Shown in pieces: positions 15,176 through 22,790 of a stretch of 64,000 bases of DNA. How positions within the stretch are numbered: position 1 is the first letter of the stretch; the number at the start of each line of letters is the position of its first letter. The notes under the pieces are model-generated. The model saw only the letters and a program-made list of their open reading frames with translations, searched no databases and was not told where the DNA came from. Source of the stretch: Solirubrobacteraceae bacterium (GTDB lineage Bacteria > Actinomycetota > Thermoleophilia > Solirubrobacterales > Solirubrobacteraceae); the NCBI GenBank assembly GCA_030447505.1, contig JAUJOT010000009.1:99233-163232 (forward strand), in the 5' to 3' direction. The position numbers and the translations under genes were made by a program.

Positions 15176-15541
15176 CTACCCCGAATTGCCGTTCTTGAAG
15201 ACCTCGCGCTCAAGATCCAACAGCCGTTGATCGGTAGCGCGCGTATGGGCATCAACGCGCCGCTCAAGCGCGCCTACCGCCTTCCGTGCGGCGCCGAGCC
15301 GCAGACGCGATCCGGCAACCTCGGCCTCTTCAACATCGTCGCCCCGCCACAGCCCTCGCGCCGTCGCTAACACGACCATAAGCACGAAGGCCACGGCCCC
15401 AGCTTGCGTCAGCGTCGAGAAGAACGATGCGTCTTGAAGCAGGCGCACCGCACCGAAGACGATACCCACGGCCAGCGCGAACACGACGATCGGCTTGTGG
15501 AGCGGTACGCCGCTCAGTCGTCGCAACCAATTTCGAATCAT
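15176..15541 (-). CDS. small membrane protein, phage-like
   Basis: A 121-residue protein with two predicted transmembrane helices (about 15-35 and 45-63) followed by a cytoplasmic coiled-coil-like C-terminus (RLGAARKAVGALERRVDAHTR and onward) ending GNSG. The layout resembles phage or element-encoded membrane proteins such as holin-like or lysis accessory factors, but nothing specific identifies it. The ATG at 15541 is preceded by AGGAAGG, a strong ribosome site. It sits just inside the right copy of the 22-bp inverted repeat. Confidence 0.5.
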   Translation of the reverse strand: MIRNWLRRLSGVPLHKPIVVFALAVGIVFGAVRLLQDASFFSTLTQAGAVAFVLMVVLATARGLWRGDDVEEAEVAGSRLRLGAARKAVGALERRVDAHTRATDQRLLDLEREVFKNGNSG

Positions 15542-15743
15542 GACCGCGGACCTTCCTAATTCCGTCCGGACGGTGCGACACGATGCCGATGTCCACGCCA
15601 TCTGACCCACGACCGGATGCTTTGCATGAGGCTCGCTGGTTCGCTCCCAGCGGGCCTCGTGCATTCTCGGTCGCGGGTCGGACAACACGGCGGTCGCGCG
15701 AGACTCTAGCCTGAGGCGCGAGTGGCCCAGAGTTTCGCCAATC

Positions 15744-15765
15744 GTTTCGCCAAACCCTCCTAGTG
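15744..15765 (-). repeat. 22-bp inverted repeat, right copy
   Basis: Exact inverted copy of 12597-12618. The GTTTCGCC core is present a second time one step further in (15731-15739, GTTTCGCC of AGTTTCGCCAATC), and the outer edge runs into a perfect TAGTGGG-CGA-CCCACTA palindrome (15761-15777). Confidence 0.75.
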
Positions 15766-15796
15766 GGCGACCCACTACCGACGCACGAGCGCCGTC

Positions 15797-16342
15797 TCAG
15801 CCCGTGCTGTCGCCGGGCGCGCTGCCGACGCGCTCGAGCCGGCCGTGGCCGTTGCTCGAGAAGACGTCCTCGTACTTCGGGATGCCGGGATCGTCCGGCG
15901 CGTTCAACCGCCGCTCGAGCTCGCCCATGACGATCCCGAAGACGAGATGGCGCCATGTCGCCTGCGCGAAGGCGCGCCCGCTCGACGCCAGCCGGGGGAG
16001 ATCGTCGCGCGCGGGATGCACGCGGTCGACGGCGATCGTCAGCGGCCAGGTCGCCAGGTGCTCGATCAGCGCGACGATCGGCCCGCGGCTCCACGACGGC
16101 AGCGGCATCCGCGGCGCGAGGTTCGAATACACGGCGCCCATCAGCGCGCCGTTGACGAGGTGCATCGCCGCCCCCACCACCGGCCACGCAGGGCCGCGCG
16201 TGACCGCCTTGCCGAGCAGCTCGCTGTCGTCGTGGTCGAGCCCGAAGACCGGCTTGTCGAGCGGCTGCTGAGCAAGCCAGACGCCTGCGGCGACCGCGCC
16301 GGCGAAGGCTCCGCGAACGCTCTTGGCGAGATCGATCACCAT
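15797..16342 (-). CDS. hypothetical membrane protein
   Basis: A 181-residue protein with several hydrophobic, glycine/alanine-rich segments (about 8-25, 50-75, 88-108 and 135-155), so probably multi-pass, and a hydrophilic C-terminus. Conserved-looking motifs are GLDHDDSELLGK and WRHLVFGIVMGELERRLN. Not assigned to a family with confidence. It is divergent from the PlsC-GpsA fusion with only about 40 bases between the starts, so the two may share a regulatory region. Confidence 0.55.
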   Translation of the reverse strand: MVIDLAKSVRGAFAGAVAAGVWLAQQPLDKPVFGLDHDDSELLGKAVTRGPAWPVVGAAMHLVNGALMGAVYSNLAPRMPLPSWSRGPIVALIEHLATWPLTIAVDRVHPARDDLPRLASSGRAFAQATWRHLVFGIVMGELERRLNAPDDPGIPKYEDVFSSNGHGRLERVGSAPGDSTG

Positions 16343-16381
16343 CAGGCGCCAACGACTGTAACGCCCGTCACGAAGGCGTGT

Positions 16382-18106
16382 ATGCAGGGAATGGATCGCA
16401 GCCGCCTGTTGGCGCGCGCGCAGGGGCGCGGCGTCAATCCGCTCGTCTACTGGGCGGCGCGCGCGATCTTGCAGCCGTTCTTCCTCGTCTACTTCCGGAT
16501 GCAGCGGATCGGCATGGAGCACGTTCCCAAGGACGGCGGGCTGATCATCGCCTCCAACCACCGGTCCTTCATGGACCCCTGGCTGATCGGCATGATGCTG
16601 CGCCGGCCGGTCTACTACGTCGCGAAGAGCGAGCTCTTCCACCATCCGATCGTGGCGTGGTTGCTGAGCTCGCTCGGCGCCTTCCCGCTCGACCGCGGTC
16701 AGGGCGACCGTGACGCGATGGACGCGGCGCGCCGGATCGTCGAACGCGGCGACGTCGTCGTGATCTTCCCCGAGGGCACGCGCACCCGCCCGGGCGCGCT
16801 CGCCATCCCCAAGCGCGGCGTCGGCCGGCTCGCGCTGCAGACAGGCGCCCCGATCGTCCCGGTCGCTCTGATCGGGACCGACGCGGTTCGCAGGGGCTGC
16901 CTGATCCGCCCGCGGCGGATCCGGATCCGCGCCGGGCGACCGCTGCGCTTCCCGCAGGTCGACGAGCCCTCGCCGACGCTCTCGCGCGCGGTGCTCGAGC
17001 GCATCTGGCCGTGCATCGAGCTGCAGTGGGAGTGGCTCGGCGGCACGCCGGCGCTACGCCGCGCGGCGATCGTCGGCGCCGGCTCATGGGGCAGCGGCCT
17101 CGCGGTCGCGTTCGCGCGCGCCGGACTCGACGTCGAGCTCGGCTGCCGGACCGAGCAGCAGGCCGCGCGCCTCGAGCGCACGCGCGTCAACGACCACTAT
17201 CTGCCGGGCGTGCGGCTGCCTGACGCCGTCCGCGTGACGACCGCCGAAGAGCTCGCGCTCGACCGCGCGGACCTCGTCTGCTTCGCGGTTCCGGCGGCCG
17301 CGCTGCCGGCCGCGGTCGACGCGCATGCCGGCGCGATCGCCCCCTCCGCCGGCGTCCTCGTGCTCTGCAAGGGCCTCGTCGCGCCGAACGGCACGCTGCC
17401 GAGCGCCTACGTCCGCGAGCGTATCGATGCGCGCGCCGTCGGCTGCATCGGCGGCCCGAGCCACGCCGCCGACGCGCTCGAGAGCGGCGCCGCGCTCGTC
17501 ATCGGCTGCGCCGATCCGATCTATGCCGCGCAGATCGCGCGCGTCTTCAAGGACGCCGGCTTCGACACGACGACGACGGCCGACGTCGGCGGCGTCGAGC
17601 TTGCCGGAACCGCGAAGAACGCGGCCGCGCTGGCCGCCGCCGCGGCGGGCGTGAGCGGTCCCAACGCCGCGGGCGCGGCGGCGGGCAAGGTCTTCGCCGA
17701 GGTCGACGCGTTCGCGCGCCGCTGCGGCGGGCACCCGGAGACGTTCGCCGGACTGGCGGGCGCGGGAGACCTCGTTGCGACCGTCGTCGCCGAGGGCAGC
17801 CGCAACCGCCGCGCGGGCGAGCTGCTCGGCCAGGGCATGTCGGCGCAGAACATCGGCGTCCGCCTCGGGCAGTCCAGCGAGGCGATGGACGGCGTCGGGC
17901 TGCTGGCGCAGACGCTGCGCCGCGAGGGCGTCCCGTCGCCGACGCTCGACCGGCTCGCCGCGCTCGTCGACGGGCGCATCGACGCCGATGCCTTCGCCGC
18001 CGCGGTCACCGGACCGGGCGGGCGCTTCCGGCGCGACCGCGCGGCCGCGTCGCAGCTCGCGACGGCGGCGGCGGGCGCCACCGATCGGAGCACACTCCAG
18101 GGGTAG
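16382..18106 (+). CDS. fused 1-acylglycerol-3-phosphate acyltransferase / glycerol-3-phosphate dehydrogenase
   Basis: A 574-residue protein joining two phospholipid-synthesis enzymes in one frame. Residues about 30-210 are a PlsC acyltransferase with NHRSFMD (His60, Asp65) and FPEGTR (129-134). After a linker (about 210-226) follows an NAD(P)-dependent glycerol-3-phosphate dehydrogenase (GpsA) with GAGSWG (232-237), a GGPSHA block and the catalytic Lys in GTAKNAAAL. GpsA makes glycerol-3-phosphate from DHAP; PlsC adds the second acyl chain. No stop, start or ribosome site interrupts the junction, so I read it as a true fusion. The ATG at 16382 has GAAGG five bases upstream. Confidence 0.88.
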   Translation: MQGMDRSRLLARAQGRGVNPLVYWAARAILQPFFLVYFRMQRIGMEHVPKDGGLIIASNHRSFMDPWLIGMMLRRPVYYVAKSELFHHPIVAWLLSSLGAFPLDRGQGDRDAMDAARRIVERGDVVVIFPEGTRTRPGALAIPKRGVGRLALQTGAPIVPVALIGTDAVRRGCLIRPRRIRIRAGRPLRFPQVDEPSPTLSRAVLERIWPCIELQWEWLGGTPALRRAAIVGAGSWGSGLAVAFARAGLDVELGCRTEQQAARLERTRVNDHYLPGVRLPDAVRVTTAEELALDRADLVCFAVPAAALPAAVDAHAGAIAPSAGVLVLCKGLVAPNGTLPSAYVRERIDARAVGCIGGPSHAADALESGAALVIGCADPIYAAQIARVFKDAGFDTTTTADVGGVELAGTAKNAAALAAAAAGVSGPNAAGAAAGKVFAEVDAFARRCGGHPETFAGLAGAGDLVATVVAEGSRNRRAGELLGQGMSAQNIGVRLGQSSEAMDGVGLLAQTLRREGVPSPTLDRLAALVDGRIDADAFAAAVTGPGGRFRRDRAAASQLATAAAGATDRSTLQG

Positions 18107-18118
18107 GCTCGATGCACC

Positions 18119-18643
18119 GTGGACCATCCCGACAAGGTCCGCCTCGATGCGGCGTTCTCAGAGCTCTACCGGGCACATCTGCGCGACGTCTACAGCTACG
18201 CCTACTACCGCGTCGGCAACCATCACGACGCCGAGGACCTCACCGAGCAGACGTTCCTGCAGGCCTACCGGCATTTCGAGCGCGCGCAGGCGGAATCCGA
18301 CGGGCGGCCGCTGCGGCCGTGGCTGATCCGCATCGCGCACAACCTCGCCGCGAACCTCTACCGCGACCGCTCGCGACGACCGCAGACGCACATCGACGAC
18401 TCGACGGTGCTGAGAACGCCGCACACGACCGAGGACCTCGTGGAGGGACGCGATGAGCTTGCGCGGATCATCACGGGCATCCAGGAGCTGCCCGACGAAC
18501 GCCGCGACGCGCTCGTCATGCGTTTCGCGCTCGGCATGGACAACCGCGAGATCGCACGGGCGATGGGCAAGACGGACGGCGCGACCAAGGTCCTGCTGCA
18601 CCGCGCCATCAAGCAGCTCGAGGGAATCGTGACGCCGGTATGA
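18119..18643 (+). CDS. ECF-type RNA polymerase sigma factor
   Basis: A 174-residue sigma factor with region 2 (about 10-80; SYAYYRVGNHHDAEDLTEQTFLQAYRHF) and region 4 (about 115-165; LPDERRDALVMRFALGMDNREIARAMGKTDGATKVLLHRAIKQL). It lacks regions 1 and 3, as in ECF factors. Its stop overlaps the next gene as ATGA, so the downstream membrane protein is its likely co-regulated partner. The GTG at 18119 follows the PlsC-GpsA stop by 12 bases, so read-through from that gene is possible. Confidence 0.88.
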   Translation: MDHPDKVRLDAAFSELYRAHLRDVYSYAYYRVGNHHDAEDLTEQTFLQAYRHFERAQAESDGRPLRPWLIRIAHNLAANLYRDRSRRPQTHIDDSTVLRTPHTTEDLVEGRDELARIITGIQELPDERRDALVMRFALGMDNREIARAMGKTDGATKVLLHRAIKQLEGIVTPV

Positions 18644-18996
18644 GTTCCGACATGGCGCACGTGGACATCGAGCGGATGCTGCGCCTCGCGCTGGCTCCCG
18701 TCGACCCGCCCGAGACGCTCAAGACGCGCGTCGAGTCGACGCTGCAGGAGCTCACCGACGCCGCGGTCGACGAGCTCGAGGGTTGGGAGCTGTCGGCGAT
18801 GCGCGACCCGCGCAACTGGGTCCGCCCGGTCGTCGCGGCGGCCGTCGGCGCGTCGGCCGGAACGGCGCTCGTGGTCCTCCGCGTGCGCCAGGAGCGGCGC
18901 AAGCGCGCCGCCCAGGCGCGCAACCCGCTCGACCTCGCGCAGCGCACGCTGAAGGCGGCGGCGAGCGAGGCGCGCAAGCTGGCCCGCCGCGACTGA
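18640..18996 (+). CDS. single-pass membrane protein coupled to sigma factor
   Basis: A 118-residue protein translationally coupled (ATGA overlap) to the preceding sigma factor. The N-terminal 60 residues are acidic and helical, about 65-82 form one transmembrane helix (VRPVVAAAVGASAGTALVVL), and the C-terminus is very basic. Position and topology suit an anti-sigma factor, but the zinc-binding H-x3-C-x2-C motif of the ZAS class is absent, so this is inference from context. Confidence 0.6.
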   Translation: MSSDMAHVDIERMLRLALAPVDPPETLKTRVESTLQELTDAAVDELEGWELSAMRDPRNWVRPVVAAAVGASAGTALVVLRVRQERRKRAAQARNPLDLAQRTLKAAASEARKLARRD

Positions 18997-19030
18997 TCCG
19001 CGCAGACGCTCGCCGGCGTATTCCAAGCAC

Positions 19031-19639
19031 ATGTCACGCTTGCGCAAGAACGCCGATCCGAGCCCGACCGAGCTGCGCGACCTCGCTGACGAAGACCTGA
19101 TGCAGCTCGTGCGCCGCGGAGAGGCCGAGGCATTCGAGGTCGTCTACGAGCGCCACTCCAGCGCCGCCTTCTCCCTCGCCTACAGGATGTGCGGCGTCCG
19201 CGCCGCCGCCGAGGACGTCGTGCAGGAGGCGTTCCTCTCGCTCTGGCGCAGCGGCGCGCGCTACGACCGCGCCCGCGGCTCGGTGCGCACCTGGGTGCTG
19301 GGCATCGTCCACAACCGCGCGATCGACGCGCTGCGCCGCTCGGTCGTGCACGACCGCCGCCGCGCGAGCGACGAGGGCATCGAGGAGCGCTTCGAGGCGC
19401 GCGAGCGCACCGAGGCCGAGGTCGCCCGGCTCGACGAGGCCGAGGAGATCCGGGAGGCCCTGCAGACGCTACCGGCCGAGCAATCGCGCGTCATCGAGCT
19501 CGCCTACTTCGGCGGCTTCACGCAGACCGAGATCGCCTCGATGCTCGACACGCCGATAGGTACGGTCAAGGGCAGGATGCGGCTGGGACTGGAGAAGATG
19601 CGCGCGCAACTCGGAGGGCTGCGCGAGGTGATGTCATGA
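19031..19639 (+). CDS. ECF sigma factor, SigK-like
   Basis: A 202-residue ECF sigma factor. Region 2 (about 40-105) contains YRMCGVRAAAEDVVQEAFLSLWRSGARYD; region 4 (about 140-195) contains LPAEQSRVIELAYFGGFTQTEIASMLDTPIGTVKGRMRLGLEKM, the usual helix-turn-helix. It is coupled by an ATGA overlap to an RskA-type anti-sigma factor, matching the actinobacterial SigK/RskA pair, which responds to envelope or redox signals. It is the second sigma/membrane pair within 1.6 kb. Confidence 0.9.
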   Translation: MSRLRKNADPSPTELRDLADEDLMQLVRRGEAEAFEVVYERHSSAAFSLAYRMCGVRAAAEDVVQEAFLSLWRSGARYDRARGSVRTWVLGIVHNRAIDALRRSVVHDRRRASDEGIEERFEARERTEAEVARLDEAEEIREALQTLPAEQSRVIELAYFGGFTQTEIASMLDTPIGTVKGRMRLGLEKMRAQLGGLREVMS

Positions 19640-20355
19640 GCTTCGAGACCTGTCCCCGGATCGACGATGCGGCGAGCTACGTGCTACGCGCGATGCCCGA
19701 CGGCGAGTGGCAGCTCTACAGCGCGCACGTCGACGGCTGCCACGTCTGCGCGGCGAAGATCGCCGAGCTGGGCTTCGTCTCGGACGCGCTCCTCAACGCC
19801 GTCCCGCAGCTGACCGCGCCGCCGGAGCTCCGCAACCGCGTGATGTCCGTCGTGCGGGCCGAATCCGAGCTGCTGCTCGCGGCCGGCCCGATGGCGGACC
19901 GGCCGATCGAGCGCGAGCCGCGCCGCTTCAGCGCGCTGCGGCTGCGCCCGTGGCCTGCGACGGTGCTCGCCACGTCGCTGCTGGCGCTCGGCCTCGGCGG
20001 CGGCGGGCTGCTCGTCGGCGCCGGCGGGAGCGATCCCGCTACGCGGACGATCGCCTGCGCCGAAGCGCCGGACAGGGCCGCGTGCCAGATGCGGATCGCC
20101 GGCGACAGCGCGAACCTCGTCGCCGCCGGACTGCAGGCGCCGCCGAAGGGCCGCATCTACCAGGTCTGGCTGGACCGCGACAACGGCACAGCGCCCGAGC
20201 CGACCGAGGCACTGTTCTCCGTCCGCAAGGGCCGCGCCTCCGTCGACGTGCCGGGCGACCTCAGCGGCGTCAAGCAGGTGCTCGTGACCCATGAGCCGCT
20301 CGGCGGCAGCGAGGTTCCGACGCGCCAGCCGATCATCGCCGCGCCGATGGCGTAG
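19636..20355 (+). CDS. zinc-binding anti-sigma factor, RskA-like
   Basis: A 239-residue anti-sigma factor. The cytoplasmic N-terminus has the ZAS motif H31-x3-C35-x2-C38 (HVDGCHVC). A single transmembrane helix lies at about 112-132 (ATVLATSLLALGLGGGGLLV), followed by an extracytoplasmic RskA domain (about 145-239; LVAAGLQAPPKGRIYQVWL, EPLGGSEVPTRQPI). It should hold the upstream sigma factor inactive until proteolysis releases it; the rhomboid protease next door is a possible but unproven participant. Starts at the ATG overlapping the sigma-factor stop. Confidence 0.88.
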   Translation: MSFETCPRIDDAASYVLRAMPDGEWQLYSAHVDGCHVCAAKIAELGFVSDALLNAVPQLTAPPELRNRVMSVVRAESELLLAAGPMADRPIEREPRRFSALRLRPWPATVLATSLLALGLGGGGLLVGAGGSDPATRTIACAEAPDRAACQMRIAGDSANLVAAGLQAPPKGRIYQVWLDRDNGTAPEPTEALFSVRKGRASVDVPGDLSGVKQVLVTHEPLGGSEVPTRQPIIAAPMA

Positions 20356-20406
20356 CCGCGCTGCCCGGCCGGCCGCCGATCCGCGGCTGGTAGCGTCAAT
20401 CTCGCC

Positions 20407-21249
20407 GTGGAATCGTCGACCGCAACGACCTGCTATCGCCACTCCGATCGCGAGACCGGCGTGTCGTGCTCGTCGTGCGGGCGGCCGATCTGCCCGGACT
20501 GCATGACGCCGACGCCCGTCGGCATGCGCTGCCCGGAGTGCTCGCGCCAGAAGACGAAGGTCCGCACGATGGGCCACGTGCACGGCGTGCCGGTCGTCGC
20601 GCGCACGATCATCGCCATCGCCGTCGTGGTGTGGGTCGCGGAGCTCATCACGCGCAACATGGGCTTCGACTCGGTTCTCGCGCGAGGTGCGCTGCGGGCC
20701 GACTTCGTCGCCGACGGCGAGTGGTGGCGCATCCTGACCGTCGGCTTTCTCCACGACGACCGGCTCCCGTTCGGCCTGCTGCACCTCGGCTTCAACATGT
20801 ACTTCCTCTACTTCCTGGGCCAGATGCTCGAGCCGACGCTCGGCCGCCTTCGCTTCGCGGTCGCCTTCTTCGTCTCGCTCCTGGGAGGCTCGCTCGGCGC
20901 GCTGCTGCTGTCGCCCGACCGATTCACGGTCGGCGCCTCGGGCGCCGTCTTCGGGCTGATCGCGGTCGCGCTCATCGAGCTGCGGTCGCGCGGCATTCCC
21001 CCGATGCGGACGCCGCTTGCGTCGATCCTGATCCTCAACCTCGTCATCACGTTCGGCTTCGCGAGCTTCATCTCGGTCGGAGGACATCTGGGCGGGCTCG
21101 CGGCCGGCGGCGTGGTCGGGTACCTCCTGTTCGAAGTCGGGGGCGCGCGGCGATCACGCAGGACACCGGTGCTCGCGGCTTCGGTCGGTCTCGGCGTGGC
21201 GCTCGCCGTCGGCTCGATCGCGGTCGCCGCCAGCGCCGTCGGCGTCTGA
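20407..21249 (+). CDS. rhomboid family intramembrane serine protease
   Basis: A 280-residue protease that cleaves transmembrane substrates within the membrane. The first 50 residues form a B-box-like zinc finger with paired cysteines (C21/C24, C29/C32, C42/C45). Six or seven hydrophobic helices follow; HLGFNMYFLYFLG precedes the catalytic GASG (Ser178), and the partner His227 lies in GGHLGG. Both catalytic residues are therefore present. The GTG at 20407 lies about 50 bases after the anti-sigma gene. N-terminal zinc fingers on rhomboids are common in actinobacteria. Confidence 0.9.
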   Translation: MESSTATTCYRHSDRETGVSCSSCGRPICPDCMTPTPVGMRCPECSRQKTKVRTMGHVHGVPVVARTIIAIAVVVWVAELITRNMGFDSVLARGALRADFVADGEWWRILTVGFLHDDRLPFGLLHLGFNMYFLYFLGQMLEPTLGRLRFAVAFFVSLLGGSLGALLLSPDRFTVGASGAVFGLIAVALIELRSRGIPPMRTPLASILILNLVITFGFASFISVGGHLGGLAAGGVVGYLLFEVGGARRSRRTPVLAASVGLGVALAVGSIAVAASAVGV

Positions 21250-21576
21250 TCAGCCCGCGCGCAGGGGGTGGTCGAGACCCGCGCTCGCTTCAACACGGCG
21301 TCGGGGACCGCCGTCAGCGTCTGAAGCGAGAGCGCTGGATCTCGAGGAGCTGCCCGCGCTCGCGCCGCTGCCGGCGGCGGGGACCCTTTGCGAAACGCGC
21401 CTCGGGTGACGCGACGCCGGCGGCACGCGATTTCCGTCCGTTCCACAGGCTCGCGCAGCTGGAGCGGTGTGCCGCCGGCGTCGAGCGCCGTCTCGAGCGC
21501 CGCGATCAGCGAGCGGTCGACACCCATGCCTGCCCTCGCGCGCCGTGGAACCGAGATCGGCCGTCGTTGCGCGCGT
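21250..21576. other. 327-bp stretch without a convincing gene
   Basis: Between the rhomboid gene and the minus-strand glycosyltransferase. A minus-strand open frame begins near 21527 (MGVDRSLIAALETALDAGG) but after about 40 plausible residues becomes Arg/Ala/Pro-rich and runs antisense into the rhomboid gene. It may be the remnant of a small gene. No hairpin terminator or promoter stands out. Confidence 0.5.
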
Positions 21577-22710
21577 TCACGCGGCGCGGCCTGATCCTGA
21601 CATGAGCCGGTCGTACAGCGCCTGCGCCTGCTCGAGCATCCGCGCCGCCGAGAAGCGCGCTCGCACGTCGGCGGCGGCGGCCGCGCCGAACCGCTCGCGC
21701 GTGGCGCGGTCGGCGTGCAGCTCGGCCAGGGCGCGGGCCAACGCGGCCGGGTCGCGCGGCGCGACGAGCCGCCCGCTGACGGAGTCGGTGAGGATCTCCG
21801 GCAGGCCGCCGTGATCGGCGGCGACGACGCAGCAGCCGGCTGCGGCCGCCTCCAGCGCTGCGTTGGGCAGCGGGTCGGGCTGCGTCGAGGGGACGGCGAC
21901 GACGTCGGCTGCGCCGTAGACGTTCTCGACGTCAGGGCGAAAGCCGGCGAAGCGCACCCGGCCGGCGACGCCGAGCGACCGCGCGAGCGCGCGCAGGTCC
22001 GCCACGCGGCGCTCCTCGCCCTGCCACGGATCGCCCGCGATCAGGGCGATCGTGTTGTCGGCGGATGCCTCGGCGAGCGCGCGGATCAGCACGTCCTGGC
22101 CCTTCCACGACGAGATCCGGCCGAGGATCGCGACGACGAACGCATCGGCCGGCAGCTGGAGCGCAGCTCGGGCAGCACTGCGCTCCGCGCGCTCGGGCGC
22201 GAGCGCGAGGCCGTCGTGCAGCACGTGCGCCTTCGCCGTCGCGCAGAGCTGCGCGCGCGTCGCGTGCGACACGCACGGCAGCGCGTCGGCGCTCAGCAGC
22301 AGGCGGCGGTACGCGGGCCAAAAGCGCTCGAAGCCGGCGTAGATCTCGCGCACGTGCCATACGTGGGGCACGCGCGCGATGCGCGCGGCCGCCGCGCCGC
22401 CGAGCGTCACCGACGTGTTGCTGTGGATCATGCGGACGTCGCGCGCCCGTGCGAGCGCTGCGATCGCGCCCGCGTCGCGTGCGAGCGCACGGCCGATTCG
22501 CGCGACCCCGGCGGGTGACAGCGCGGCGCGGCGCAGGACCGCCAGCGGGCGCACGAGCACCTCGACCCCCGCGGCCTGGAGGTCCTCGCGCAGCTCGCCG
22601 TCGAGCGCGAGCACGACGAGCGGGCGGTAGCGCTCCGGGTCGAGGCCGGTCGCCAGCAGCGCGAGCTGGCGGTCGGCGCCGTAGCGCCCCGCCGACGAGT
22701 GCAGGAACAG
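21577..22710 (-). CDS. glycosyltransferase, GT-B fold family 4-like
   Basis: A protein of up to 377 residues. The N-terminal strand and loop VLFLHSSAGRYGADRQLALL is the acceptor-side start typical of family 4 glycosyltransferases. The C-terminal nucleotide-sugar domain has VVAILGRISSWKGQDVLI, FAGFRPDVENVYGAADVVAVPS and the E-x7-E region PLPNAALEAAAAGCCVVAADHGGLPEI. It probably transfers a sugar to a lipid or polysaccharide. No ATG, GTG or TTG precedes the VLFLHSS segment in frame; the CTG at 22710 is used here, the next standard start (GTG 22614) would remove the first strand. A 52-bp palindromic element lies just upstream and may have displaced the native start. Confidence 0.75.
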   Translation of the reverse strand: MFLHSSAGRYGADRQLALLATGLDPERYRPLVVLALDGELREDLQAAGVEVLVRPLAVLRRAALSPAGVARIGRALARDAGAIAALARARDVRMIHSNTSVTLGGAAAARIARVPHVWHVREIYAGFERFWPAYRRLLLSADALPCVSHATRAQLCATAKAHVLHDGLALAPERAERSAARAALQLPADAFVVAILGRISSWKGQDVLIRALAEASADNTIALIAGDPWQGEERRVADLRALARSLGVAGRVRFAGFRPDVENVYGAADVVAVPSTQPDPLPNAALEAAAAGCCVVAADHGGLPEILTDSVSGRLVAPRDPAALARALAELHADRATRERFGAAAAADVRARFSAARMLEQAQALYDRLMSGSGRAA

Positions 22711-22738
22711 GACGGTGCGGGGACCGGCGGCCGGCGAG

Positions 22739-22790
22739 CTAGTGGTCCGTCTGATGACTACCGGCCGCCGGTTACGAGACGGACCACTAG
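22739..22790. repeat. 52-bp nested palindrome (REP/MITE-like)
   Basis: Perfect 14-bp arms CTAGTGGTCCGTCT (22739-22752) and AGACGGACCACTAG (22777-22790) surround an inner hairpin ACCGGC-C-GCCGGT. It overlaps the stop codon of the cobalamin-binding-like gene and precedes the glycosyltransferase. It may act as terminator, but its size, CTAG ends and partial match to 36847-36883 suggest a small dispersed element. Confidence 0.75.

Noticed and set aside
20808-21527. Minus-strand gene covering the region after the rhomboid gene
   Set aside because: Only the first 40 residues look protein-like; the rest is antisense to the rhomboid coding region.
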